DNA of 64,000 nt from Carex sylvatica (GCA_964058845.1 CAXKVR010000418.1:230004-294003); one strand, 5' to 3'. Numbered from the stretch's first letter, positions 33,743 to 46,231 are shown. A program made the numbers and translations. Notes: generated by a model from the letters alone, not told the origin.

Positions 33743-36700
33743 ATGTACCCTTCAAAAGGGACAAATCCTTACGGGCATCAACCGTATGGCAGCCATCAGA
33801 CTTACGGACAAACCGTAAGATTTTTCTCGAAAATAATCGGACAGAATTGTTCCTTTTATTAATTTGTTGACTAAATTCTCATCTGATGTGGTGATTTGGC
33901 AGTCCGGGAATGATGGATATGGTGCGGCAGATGGGAGTCTGGCGGCACGAATTGCATCAGGTCCAGATGCTGACGTGGCGGCATATAGAGGCCACGCTGC
34001 TTCTCATGGCAGTCAATACGGCGGGGGCACTTATTCAACAGCATACAGCTCATCCTCCCTTAGCGTTGCACCGCAGGTTTCCTTTTGATTATTTCTTACC
34101 TTTTAGGTCATATTTATGTAATTATAGGTGAATATATGCCATTGAAATGAAAATATTATAACTTTTACATTATACCTTTACCGGTTTAGGTTGGTGGTGT
34201 GAGCAGCAAAGGTTCGTCTAGCCATGCGGGTTTGTCAGGTTTAGGATCCAATCTGGCAATGACCAGTGATGACTATATTTCGACGTCAAGCCGTGGGTAT
34301 GGTGTTGATTATGCAGCATTAGAGAGGAGGCATTATAGCGAACACCATACGGGCTATGTGCCAAGAGAGATGCCGGCTGATTTAGAAAGGAGATACGCTG
34401 ATCCTGTAGGACACTCTCACCAGGTTTACCTTATATTTTTGTTGTTTTGGGATATAAATATGAACATAGTTATTGTTTGTTGTTGCTTTCTGTTCTGTGA
34501 CCACTTGGACGATGTAGAATTTTTTTAGTCATTTGGTGCCTTATTTGTTGAATTTTTGTATGAGCAATTTGCAACAATTACGTGCATATACTTGTAAAGG
34601 CAACGGGTGACAGAAATCAGCTAATGTTAAATTATTTGTGAATTAAGGTTACATGCAAAATTCTGTGGTTGTATCAGCATTGATTAACTGAGCAGATATT
34701 GTTTTCCTTGTACATTAATAATTACGTTAAAGTTAATGACATTTTGTTATTCTTTAAATAGGCAGCATCGCTTCGTCAGCAACATTTTCTGAAAGCCCAA
34801 CTTCCGCCCTCTTCTGATTTAAGGTATATGGAAATCATTTTTCTTTTCCAATACTTAATCTGTGTTGTGTACTCAAATGTTTTGTTTGTCAGTTACAGTT
34901 CTCCAGAGTTTTCTATTTAGTTTGTATTATTATTATGCAATCACTGTTGGAGTAAAACTAAAAGTTATGATTCCAAGTGATCTCCAGTTGGGAGCAGTGT
35001 CACCTATCTCTAGTTCTGAGTAAACATATGCAATTTTTAGCAGACAGTCAGACTACTACTCATCCCAAGATCCATATGTGTTGCGGGGCCCACCAGAGGC
35101 AGACCCACGTTCTGCCCTTTCCATCCTAGGCTCCGTGCCGTACCGAGCTGGTGGACAGGCATCCCTTCTTGCTACTGACCTGAGACGAAGTGACAGCCTG
35201 GCGGCGAGCTATGGTGTGAGCCTGCCTCCGGGTCGTGACTACTCTACCACCTCAGCCACCTCTGTTAGAGATGTCCTAAGGGACGAAGACCTTCGGCGGG
35301 ACCTACTTCTGCGTGAGAAGGACCACGAGAGAGAAAGAGAAAGAGAAAGAGAGAGAGACAGGCTTCGTGACCGTGAAAGGGATAGAGAGCGAGAACGTGA
35401 TAGAGAAAAAGACCGGGAACGCGAAAGAGAAAGAGAAAGAGAAAGAGAAAGGGAAAGAGATCGCGAAAGGGAAAGGGAGAGGGAGAGGGAGAGGCAGCGG
35501 GCTCGTGAAAGGGAGAAGGAACCGGAGAGGAAGCTTGAGGCAAGACGGGAGCGGTCAAAGGACAGGCGTGCTTCATCAGTGCTACGGGATGACAACAGAG
35601 GTGCAAGAAGGGTGTCACCACGACGCGATTCAGTGATTAGGTTAAAGTTGTTAATTCTTTCTCTCGATTGTTTGAAGATTGATGCGGTTGCCAGTATGTT
35701 TGTTGTGACGTCGCTTGTGAATTGATTTCTTTTTTTTTCTGTTTGTTTGTCTTCTGAAGGCCACGTTCGCCGGTACGAGAGAAAAAGAGGGAGTATTTGT
35801 GCAAGGTAAAGAATTCCGCAAGTAATCACATACTCTAGCTTAAAAGCTTTTTAAATGCTTTCATTTGGCGTTGCTTTGTTTTTCGTTATCAAGTTTGAAA
35901 ATTCGTTCTTTGACTTGTTTGATCCCTTCCTTTCCCTTTTCTAAGCAAATTGGTCATACTTAGTTATGTTATAAACGCGACTTTCCTTACTGCCCTTCTC
36001 TGGGAGTGAGTTCTGAGATACTTTTCGTACGGTTATCTACAATCACCTTCTACTTTGTTTATTGAATTTACCTTAGAACCTTTTCAGGGTTGGTCCTAAG
36101 TACATTGCTGTATGTGTTTGGTGTGAAACACTAGTCTTAACAATTAGCTGATTGTAGATGTTGAGAGGGATTACAAGTCTAAACACTAGTCTAAATACAA
36201 GTATTATTTTATAATCAACTTAAATTACCACTATAGGTTTCTCCGTTTTGCTTGGTGGATGTTGAGAGGGATTACTCATCTCTGACAAGGCGGTATCCAA
36301 AGCTAGCTGTTGCTCCAGACTTTTCAAAGGTGATTTTATTTTTTATAGGAATCTGGAGCCCCTTGATTTTATGACATCTCTTACTAACTCAGTATAATTT
36401 TTGTCTATAGGTTGTCCTCAACTGGCCCAAGGAAAGCATGAACCTCTCTTTATATACTCCAGTAAGGTAAGTTCACCGCTCAGACCAAAAAAAAGAAAGA
36501 GTGAGGTTACGGTGCGCACTGTGATCCGTACTATGAACTATATCTTTATGTTCAAAGTCCAAATAGTTGATCTGAACTGTTCATCATGATCTCTATATAA
36601 CAATGTTCTTTGAGGCCAATTTTTATATATATTTTTTTAAGTACAAAATCACTTGACCTAAAGATTTTGGACCATCCAAAAGTAGTGATTTTCTACCTAT

Positions 36701-39700
36701 CTAAAATATTGTAAAAAAAATGTAAAGAAATGTAAAATTTGGCATTTAAGTACATTTTCAAATAGAGATCATGTTGAACGGTTCGGACCAACTATTTGAA
36801 CTTTGAAATTAGAGTTATGCATCCATAGTACACACCAAAGTCCGCTATGCATAGTTTCGTAGCCTCACTAAAAAATAAAAATTACAGAATTCTGTAGTTT
36901 CTAAATTTTTTGTCTTTTTCTGATGTGGTTTATTTTGGTTTGAGCAGCTTTGAGCATGATTTTGTAGAAGTCAATGGTGAAGGGCGTGCTTCCTCAGAAA
37001 AAGCAATGAGCCCCAACAAAGAGGATATTGTATGGAATGCCAAGGTGAGCTGTGACAGATTCGCTAATAATTCATGTATTATTTGCGAATTCATTTTCAG
37101 CACCCCCGAATGAACAATATTTAATGAATGTTGTGATTTTTTCCCAAATTTTCCTGAATTATCCGTGAATTTTATGAATTATTCGCAGAATTTGTTTTCT
37201 TTCCTAAAACTTCAGAATTTTGTTGTTTTTATACACATTATAACAAAACGAACTATTCCTGAGTTATACTCGTATTATACCCGCATGAAGTTCAGACCTT
37301 GCCAATTTATTCCTCAATTCTGAATTTGTCACTATGTCTGGGAGCAGACGTGATGGAACTAAGACATCCCTTTGACATGTACCAAAATATTAGAATGGGA
37401 TCATTTGAATTTCTGTATGCATAAGCAGCTGTGTATTTTTTTTTTCATATAAATGCCCAGTTGGTGAAGAATAAGGTCATTAAAGGGTGCCCTTTTTATC
37501 TTTGATTAGTTGAAACATCAAATGAATGTATTAGAACTGTGTTAGAGACCTGAATTATTTTATTTTATTTTTCTTATTAGGTGCTGCTGATGAGTGGCAT
37601 AAGCAATAATGCTCTGAGTGAACTGTGTTCCACCTCTGATGAACGGGCCATACATCTCTCCCATGTACTGAAATTTGCAATAGTGAGAAAAGACCGTGAA
37701 TTGCTTGCAATTGGGGGCTCATGGAATCCAGCCATAGATGGTGGGGACCCACTTGTTAGTGACTCTGGTTTGATTAAAGCTGCTATCAGGTCCTGATCTC
37801 CATTTTGTTACTTTTTCTTCTAATCCACTGTTGTCTAAATTGGGAAAATTTCTGTGTTTTTCTAACTTTCTTTTCTGTACATGAATAGACATGTCAAGGA
37901 CGCAACTCAAGTTGATCTGCAAGGGTGTCAGCACTGGAATAGATTTCTCGAGGCATGTTTTGTTACATTGAAGTGTGCTCACATCAACTAATACTATGTT
38001 TTTTCATGGTTATGTTTTTATTTTTGTTTTCTTTTGCAGATACATTATGAAAGAGTTCGAAAAGAAGGGAGTGGTATCCGCAAAGAAATCACTGTCCTAT
38101 TCGTGCCAAATCTGTCAGACTGCATTCCTGCGATAGAGGCATGGAGAACTGAGTGGCTCGCTCACAAAAAGGCCCTAGCAGAAAGAGAACAGAAAGAAGA
38201 AAAGGTGAATTTAGTTTCTGGGAGAACATAAAAACTATAATTGGCTAAACTTGACTCATTTAAGGGTTTAGGGTTTTCTGGTTCGGACCATCCAATCTAA
38301 ACTGATGCACTATATTGATTTGCTGATGTCATCAAAACCAACTCCTAGATGATGTCAGCAGGTTGATTTGATGGGTGATCCAGACCGAAAAAGCAGGTCA
38401 TGCTATCCGAGTCCGGAATAAGAGCAGATACAGATGCCCTGAAGGGCTGACTTACATTAAACACGGCATAATTGAAATGTCAAATACAAATGCCCTGGAA
38501 TTCTTATCACCTAAGGTAACAGCATATTTCTGTTTAGATCTGGACCGTCTGATCAGAATCCGCCTGAATATCAAAGGGGCCCTGTGCATTCCACCTCGGA
38601 TCGGATTGGCCCGGATTGTGATCGAACGGTCCGGACCCAAACAGAAATATTCTGTTACCTCAGAGGATATGGACTCACCAACCTGGAGCTGAAACAACCC
38701 GAGACAGAAAGGGCTTGAATTTAAGTAAACCAAAATCTTAAGCAACGTAATTTAAAAGGGCCTGACCAAATTAGTAAGGAAAACACAAACTTGACTCTGA
38801 CCAGAACCCATGGTCCCGAATTACCCAAAGATGAGTAGATCTGAAGTGACATAGATTTGAAAGTGCTGATTCCTAAAATGACCCAACCTGAATCCAGCAT
38901 GACTTGCCTGCTTTACCGCCTTTGTTATGAATTTTAAAGAAACTCTGCTCTTTGTTTTCTGAAAAAAAATTTGGCTAACTTTTTACTTAATGTGTTAGAA
39001 GCGTAAGGAAAAGAAAGAAGAACACAACGAAGGAAAGAAGGAATCGAGAGAAGGTACTTTGACATTTATTGATATTTGCATTCTTTTTTTATCCACCCGC
39101 ATTGCACTCATCCTGTAGGGAGTAGGCATTTGCTCCATTTTCATTGGAAGTTGAATTTTGATCTAAGGCGAGGCCAGTAAACTTGTAAAATTTTGTTTTG
39201 TATCTGTGTTTATGCACTTGAGATATTTTTAGGGGTGTGGGGAAGGTGATTCTTTAGTACTACTAATTCAGTCATTTTTTATTAAACATGGTGTTGGGAG
39301 TTAATTATTTAGTTATATCTCTACTAATACTAGATTCATTATCTTCATTTTTTAGGAGGGAAGAGTAGTAGTAAATCAGAAAACAGCAACTCCCCGAAAA
39401 ACAAAAGGTCAACTGACAAGACTGAAAAAGTTGATTCCACTAAACCTGAAGACAAAGATAACAAGGCTGCATCAAGCGAAAAACAAATTCCAATTGAGAA
39501 AAGGGAAGATACTAAAACTGAAATTAATGTTGAAAAGAACGAGATCAAAACTGAGGTGAAGGCAGATCAAGAGGAGGCAGTTGATGATTTGGGTTCTGCA
39601 AAGAAAACCATCAAAAAGAAAATTGTGAAGCGAGTCATTAAGAAGAAGGCGCCTGGTGATGATGCAAGTGCGACTGCAGGAACTGCTATTAAGAAAGAAG

Positions 39701-42700
39701 AAATTGCAGTTGAACAGTCTAAAGATGAAGACTCGGTACAGGAAACAGAGGTTGCAAAAACGAAGAAAATGGTTATTAGAAGAGTTGTGAAAAGGAAGAT
39801 TGTGGCTTCTGGTGCAAAAGAAAATGCAGCAAGTCCAGTAACAGAAGTCGAAAAGGATGTTAAAACTGAGGAAGAGAAAAAAGAAGAGATTTTAAATGCA
39901 GTAAGTGTTGCTAATAAGTCTCCCGTTAAGATTGAAGTGGAGGCCCAAGCACCACATAAAGAGAAAGAGAAAGAGAAAGAAAAAGAAAAAGAGAAGGAAC
40001 ACAAAGAAAAGGAACAGAAGGAGAAAGAAAAGGAAGTTAAAGAGAAGAAATCTGAGCCGAGATTGTCTGATTCGAAGCATAAATCATCTCCACAGAAGGA
40101 TGTCAAAGATAAATCAAAGCACGAAGAACCGCCTAGGCACCCAGGATTCATACTTCATGTGACGAGGAACAAGGGATCAAGAGTATGTTTACTGGTCTTG
40201 TCAGTCATTTAGCCTATTTTGCACACTTGTACAGGTTTCCTGTACGTAGCAGTGTCAAACACACTGATACAGACAGGGTATCCTCTTCTTGAATCTCCAT
40301 TTTTTTTTTCAAGAGTATGTTTACTGGTTGTGTCAATCATTTAGCCTATTTTGCAAATTTATACCAGTGTCAAATACACTGGTATGGACAGGGTGTTCCC
40401 TTTTTTGAGTCTCCATTTTAGTTTTGTCATATTATCATATATTAGCCACTCCAAGATGCTTTTTAGGAGTATGCAAATCATTTTCCTTTATCCAGTTTTT
40501 ATCAAGTAAAAATTAGTTATACACTTGAAGGTGATTTGGTTTACTTATAATGTGCATTTTTTTTTGTGGTGTAGATTCGGTCTACTTCAATTTCTCTTGA
40601 TGGTCTTCTGGAATATAATGACAAAGACATTGCTGAATCAACATTCGAGGTTTTGCTCTGTCTGTTCTATTTTTTTTTTTAATCGACTATGGCATAAATA
40701 GTGATGTTAGCACTTTCCTTTTTGCAGGTATCTTTGTTTGCGGAATCACTGAACGAGATGTTTCAGTACCAGATGGGGTGTCGTATCTTGTCTTTCCTTG
40801 AGGTACTTAATTTCCAAATTATGTAATTGGGTTAGTGAGATGGGAAAGTAGTAAATACAATTTGTTTTATCAGTCCCCATACGCCCGTTAATTTTTACAT
40901 CTCAAGTTTAAATTGAACTGAATCAAGAAAAGATTTATGGTCATTTTTTTCCAGGCTAATAGGAACTAGTTACAAAAAAATGTTGAAGAAAACATTAGAA
41001 CTTTTAGAATGTTACTTATAAATAGGGTGAAATATTGGGTGTAAATTGCACTAGGGTTATTTCTCTTTGTTTGACATTAATGACAACGCATGTAATTGAT
41101 TCACTGGCATATACTGTTTCATTGCAGAAATTGCGGAAAATTTATATAATAAAGAAAGACCAGAGAAAGAGGGAGAGGGAAAGAGAAGAGAAAGAAAAAG
41201 AAAATGAGAGAAAACGTGCAAAAAAAAGTGAAGTGAAAGAAAGTGAGAATAAAGAAAAGATGAGAGGCAATACAAATGATAAAGAGAATGACAATACCAA
41301 GGAAAAGATGGAGGTGGACAAACCGAGAGAGGAAAATAAAATGGTTAGTAATAGTAACAAAGAAGAAAATGAAGAAATAGAGGAAGAACCGGAAGAGATA
41401 GAAGAAGAGCCTGAAGAAATCGAAGAAGAACCCGAAGAAATCGAAGAACCCGAAGAAATCGAAGAACCCGAAGAAATCGAAGAAACTGAAGAAATCGAAG
41501 AACCCGAGGAAATGGAAGAAGAACCTGAGGCAAGTTCTTTTTTTAATTTTGACCTACATTTAGGTACTTATAGTGGTGTTTGAAAGGGCTCTTATCATTT
41601 TTCCCAGTTGTAAATTAAAGAAGTCAAAATAAGGTTGCGCAATTTCGGTTCTGGAGAAAATATGTAATGACCATGTTGACACCATGACCTTGGTATATAT
41701 AACCATCAAATATTTAAATTATTTGGACACCATATTTGGAACAAATAAGTTGTCACTGAGCAACTTCCCAATTTGACGTGCTCTTTTTTAGTTTAGTCCT
41801 TTCCATATTTACCAAAATCAAGCCTGCTTTTTGTAGACAAGTATAAATTTTGGTTAGTTAAATTATTTTTTTGCAAAAATTGTAAGTTTATTCATGAATT
41901 AATCTGAGGCAGTTAAATAATTTTCACTCGAGTAGGACAAATTTTGCCAACGAAGCTTGGGTATATTTTACAAAAAGGGATAAAATTGAGGTAATTTTTT
42001 TTATGTTATTTTTAAGCTTGGGTGTATTCATGAATTAATCCAAGTAGTTGCTCTTTTTTTAAAATACCGCAGGATGTTAAGAAACCAAAAGAGGTTGAGA
42101 ATGCAAGCAGAGAAAATGATAAAAAGGATGTCACTGGAGAGGATCACAAAAGCAAGGAGAGGAGTGCTAAGAAGGCCAGTGAGGAAACATCATCCAAAGA
42201 ACGGAAATCTTCTTCAGAGAAGGAGAAGGAGACCATGATTGACAAGGAATTGTTACAGGTAAATATTTTATTTCACTGTACCACTCTGGATATTCATTGA
42301 GAATTGTTGGATGAGGGTACAAATGCCCTCATTTTTTAAACACTAATAACTTAAAATTGAAAACACAAATGTCAAAATAAAACTATTATATTTGATCTAT
42401 ACTAGTTTCTCCATGCACATATAAAAGATTACAGCATTTCGACTTTGTTTTGGTCGGTATTAAGTGCTTTGCAAAAATACATTGATATGAATATTTTCTG
42501 GACATTGATTTTTCGACTTATTGATTCATATAAAAACAAAACAAAAGGTGATATTTTTTTGTGTGAATGTGTAAAAACAAAACCAAAAACTTGTGCCAAA
42601 CATGCTACTCTCTATTGATTCAAAAAGGAATATTGGTTGGAGGAACAAAGGGTAAATTGGGAACTAGCAAATTTTTCTTTGGATTTGTTTAGGATCAAAG

Positions 42701-43174
42701 ATGGTGTTTATCTTTGATACAGAGTATAAGGTGTTAGTGTTTTCATTGTTAATTTCTGATGTAACCATTTTATTTTATTTTTTTTCTTGTAGGCTTTCAG
42801 ATATTTTGATCAGAACAGGGCAGGCTATATCAAGGTATGGCATCCTCTCTAAAACTAAAGAGAAAATTTGAATTTTAGGCTTATAGCTACTGCTAATGTT
42901 TATTTTATTTTCTATTCCTTGAATTTGCCACTGACAGGTTGAAGATCTGAGATGCATTATTCACAATTTGGGGAAATTTCTGTGTCATAGAGATGTGAAG
43001 GTTAGAAAATTCTTAAATCTTTTTAATATGGTTTTATATCATATCTAGTATTCTCATTTTCTCTCATGATGCAATGATCAATAGGAAATGGTTCAGACGG
43101 CTTTGTTCGAAAGCAACTCGGCCAGAGACAATCGCATCTTCTACACAAGGCTTGTTAAAATATCTGATCTCTAA
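33743..43174 (+). CDS. RSA1: CCAR1/DBC1-family nuclear protein (RSA1/EMB1579-like)
   Basis: Coding exons: 33743-33814, 33903-34076, 34190-34423, 34762-34823, 35044-35640, 35760-35805, 36237-36329, 36411-36466, 36948-37044, 37581-37789, 37889-37952, 38040-38204, 38999-39053, 39356-40182, 40575-40649, 40728-40802, 41128-41529, 42073-42258, 42793-42834, 42938-43000, 43085-43174. All join in frame to 1227 codons (Arabidopsis RSA1 is about 1.3 thousand residues). Seen: Tyr/Gly/Gln-rich start MYPSKGTNPYG; Arg-Glu/Asp repeats at ~272-345; S1-like region ~391-480; DBC1 inactive-Nudix domain ~478-623 (LAIGGSWNPAIDGGDP, HWNRFLEIHYERV); Lys/Glu-rich part with KKKIVKRVIKKK and VIRRVVKRKIV, NLS-like; LAIKA-like ~903-970 (FEVSLFAESLNEMFQYQMG); EEPEEIE repeats ~1048-1101; EF-hand ~1164-1195. 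Known for the family: CCAR1 is a transcription/splicing coactivator; Arabidopsis RSA1 is a nuclear calcium-binding regulator of salt response. Introns 11 and 17 are GC-AG. Confidence 0.95.
36499..36869. mobile_element. Family I fold-back MITE, copy 12, in intron 8 of the RSA1-like gene
   Basis: GAGTGAGGTTACGGTGCGCA at the left and CGTAGCCTCACT at the right. Flanking AAAAAGAAA and AAAAAATAA agree at 7 of 9. It starts about 30 bp after the exon 8 donor. A degenerate core, TTGAGGCCAATTTTTATAT, and the loop pair AAATCACTTGACC / TAGTGATTTTCTACC can be seen. Confidence 0.75.
38498..38676. mobile_element. Family IV fold-back MITE, copy 2, in intron 12 of the RSA1-like gene
   Basis: ATCACCTAAGGTAACAGCAT and the complement of ATTCTGTTACCTCAGAGGAT; TTTCTGTTTAGATCTGGACC mirrors GGTCCGGACCCAAACAGAAA. 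It gives rise to two spurious open frames of about 100 codons on opposite strands. Confidence 0.7.
40179..40443 (+). repeat. Tandem duplication spanning the exon 14 splice donor
   Basis: AAGAGTATGTTTACTGG at 40179 (exon end plus donor) recurs at 40311, about 132 bp on, followed by matching TTTAGCCTATTTTGCA and CACTG.TA..GACAGGGT. The downstream copy recreates a donor-like GTATGTTT inside the intron. Reading on from the first copy meets a stop after about nine codons. Confidence 0.8.
42312..42530. mobile_element. Half of a family I-like element in intron 18
   Basis: GAGGGTACAAATGCCCTC followed by AACTTAAAATTGAAAACACA, AATGTCAAAATAAAACT and CATTTCGACTTTGTTTTGG. This matches the arm and part of the loop of the element 53367-53769; the other arm is missing. 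Confidence 0.6.
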
Positions 43175-43982
43175 TTTATCAGATTAAATATTAATTACAG
43201 AGGTCTTTGCAACTGATGGCTGGGATTAATTAATAGATTAGTTAGACTTTTGTTGGATAGTTGATCCTTTTGTTGTACCGTCATTGGATGTATGTTAGTA
43301 ACTTTATATATTGTTCTTTGTTTAGAGGAGTTTTAAACTTTAACTGAATTTGAATGGAATTAGATACTTGCAAATTCAAGCTAGGGATTTGTTCAAGTGA
43401 ATTTGGTTCCTCTATTAACTTTTTCTTTTTGTTTAACTAAGATCCACTGAAGTTGCTGTAATAATCTTAACTGATGGGTTTCTACAAAGTCAAGTCTCCT
43501 GTTTTTGTGCAATAACTCAGTGGTAGCCAGCAATTTGTTTTTTGCATTGGAATTAAAGTTGATTTATCAACTTTTAACTCAGTGGTAACTCAGGATTTCG
43601 CAATTTTATTTTCTAGATGTAGCAAAGAATTTTATTGTTTCCGTTGTTCTCTTTTGTTAGTAATAATTGCTGGTGTGGCCGTTAAAATTAATTAAAAGTT
43701 AATTGCATGAATGTAAGAAGTTAAAAATTAAAGTTAATTTAGAATGACAGCGGCTTTTAATTTCTTAAAATTAACTCAAAAAGGATATTATGAATGTCTC
43801 AAACTCCTTCCTCGTTTCTATCTAATAAAGCATCAAACCGTTATGTTTCCTTGCAGATGCAAACCAAAATGTACAATTGATATGATACTTCTAAACTTAA
43901 GACTACTACATTATTCCCACTATAAAAGTTTAAATAGGAGTCATTCTATAACTTCTAAAATTATCAAACAAAATATCCCCTT
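43175..43982. other. 3' flank of the RSA1-like gene, no further gene seen
   Basis: T-rich DNA that should contain the 3' UTR and polyadenylation region. No canonical AATAAA is obvious close to the stop. The 85-codon frame at 43744-44001 runs into an LTR and is not convincing. Confidence 0.4.
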
Positions 43983-46231
43983 TGTTGTAAAATTAAAATG
44001 AAGTTACAATAAAAGTAAAGTAAATAACAAGAGAGATAGAGAACAATAATATAATTTTATTCTCCACTATTGTGTATAATATATATGTGCATTCTCCATT
44101 TACAAAATCTCTATTTATAGACTAGAAAAAGATATTACATTAATAAAGGAGAAAATAAATGCCTATAGTAGCGGAGGTAATGGACAATGAAATGAGAATT
44201 AATATTAGAGGTTATAGATTGAACATCTTGATAAGCATAAATTATATAACTATTCTATCTTATTTTTATCATAAAATAGCTTCAAATATCTTGCACTTTG
44301 AATATAAAGAGAATAGAATACACCTAGAATCAAGTTACTGCATTTGTTTGGTTTTAATTTGCAGGAGATGAAGAAAACGAAGAAAAATGCCCAGTGCGGA
44401 TGCACGATTTTCGATACGGACTACTAAGTACTTAGATGGGTTTCTGGACGCGCGCCAATTTTAAAAAGGTATAATAAGCTATTAATCAAAATCCGTGCAG
44501 ACGCACAGATATCGATGCAGCCGCACTCTGGTCGCACAGAAAAAAAACCGAGCCCAGTGCGGACGCACTGTAGCAGAGCAAAAAATAGAGTCTGAACTTA
44601 AAACGGCTACAACTTTTGACTCGTAACTCCGTTTTGGGCATATGACCACTTTTCGGAAAGCCAACGAGAAGATCTACAACCTGAGATCTAAAAAAGGAAA
44701 CTTGGAGTCAGTACGGATGCAGTGGACCCGCAGACAGCCAGAAATACACGTTTTCAACACGGTTTCTATTTTTAGCGAGCCAGGGATGCTTTTTGACAGC
44801 TAAACTTGAACAAGGCAGCCTAAAAAATAATCCAAAAATATCACCCACTAACCCCACTCACCCCACAACTATGTCTCTTGATTGGGCATAGTCTTTTTCT
44901 ATAAAGTAGGGAGTTCTTTCCCATTCAAGCATCTCTCTTCGGAGGGAGATCTCTTCGCAAAGATCAATCTCATCTATCAAAATCTCATCTCCACCAATAC
45001 TTAGCGTAAAATTCTAAAATCAAGGAAGCAATTCAAGGAAGAAGAAGAAGAAAATTTCAAGAAGAAGGGTTATTTATCTAGAGAAGGGTGTAATCTATTT
45101 CTCTATTTAATTTCTCTTTATTTTAGCCAATCTTTTGTAATGAATTCTTTGTTGAATACTTGCATCTCCATGAGAGGCTAGTTTTCTCTCTAGGGGTTTA
45201 GGTCAATGCATGAACTTGTTTAATTTTATCTTATTCGGTTATTTGTTTTTATTATGATTGTTTATTGTGATTTGATTGTTAATTTCTGAGATTTATCATT
45301 TGTGTTGATTACATAATTAGTACTTAAAATCGATGTAGTTCCGCTTTGGATTCGAAAGAACCAAAGAAGTTAGGACGAGAGGAGAGTACCAATTATGAAC
45401 ACAAATACCTTAGGTTTTGATTAAGGTCTAACCAACTGTGAAATCAAACCGGAACTACAGAAATTAGGATTAGAGACTTGGCGAAGGACGTAACTGTGAA
45501 GTCAATCCCTAATTAGGACACCTAGATTGATTAAGTATTTATATCTATTTTGTGTGAACGTGATTGTTAAATATCCCTTTAGGATGGTGACAGCCCTAAA
45601 ACTTGAGGAAAATTAACCCAACACACCAAAATACTTGTATCAATAATTAGTTGAAATAGGCTAACAAGAGCTTATGATCTAGGTAGTTAGGATGAAGGAC
45701 GTAACTGTGAAGTCCGAATTACTTAGGCACGTTATTAATTCACGAAAGTGACCCTTAATGACATATTAGGTTAGAAACCTCATCAAATCATACATGAATT
45801 TAAACAATACCGAATAGATAGAATTAACAAGGGATTGTAGACCAAATGCTCCTAGATCTTCCCAATTCTTGAAAGCAACAAATATTCTATTTTACTTTTA
45901 TTTTTTATTTTTATTATTTTAAACCTCCTCTTCTCGGGTATTGAACCCAAACCTTAGGAAGTTATAACAAACAAACTTCCCAATTCTACTTTTATTGCAC
46001 TTACTTCTTTTTATTTTTATTATTTTTTGAAATTAATTAATAAAGTCTAAACCTAGTAATTGTCCATATTCCTTGTGGATCGATACCCGATAATATACTA
46101 CACGGTAGGATTGTATACTTGCAATCTGAACTGAAAGTGTATTTAAGGTTAAAAGGTACAGTTTGCTGTACTGAAACTTTGTACTATACATTTTTGGTGC
46201 ATCACATCCACATAAATGTATTTTATAACAC
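43983..46231 (-). repeat. Left (3') LTR of the copia element, interrupted
   Basis: Two pieces, 43983-44228 and 46206-46231, together equal the right LTR. The 1977 bp between them are a separate insertion. Divergence from the right LTR is modest (scattered substitutions and a few short indels), so the copia insertion is not ancient. Confidence 0.9.
44229..46205. mobile_element. Solo LTR (1977 bp) nested in the copia LTR
   Basis: Starts TGATAAGCATAAATT and ends GGTGCATCA, the TG...CA borders of an LTR, with flanks CATCT and CATCC (5 bp, one mismatch). It has no coding region and no second LTR. CTATAAAGTAGGGAG at about 44899 looks like a TATA region. CCTTGTGGATCGATACCC near 46070 recalls long plant Ty3/gypsy LTRs, but that placement is inference. 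Confidence 0.75.

Noticed and set aside
35239..35829. Antisense frames of 196 and 118 codons opposite exon 5 of the RSA1-like gene
   Set aside because: They are the reverse translation of the Arg-Glu repeat (Ser/Leu and Phe/Leu tracts) with no independent support.
38375..38745. Overlapping 105- and 97-codon frames on both strands in an intron
   Set aside because: They coincide with the arms of a fold-back MITE, which yields similar peptides on both strands.
39567..40151. 194-codon antisense frame opposite exon 14
   Set aside because: Shadow of a Lys/Glu-rich coding exon; the sense frame joins cleanly to both neighbouring exons.
41128..41583. Exon 17 reading through to the stop at 41583 as a gene end
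   Set aside because: The GC donor at 41529 joins in frame to 42073, and the downstream exons carry the expected family C-terminus with an EF-hand.
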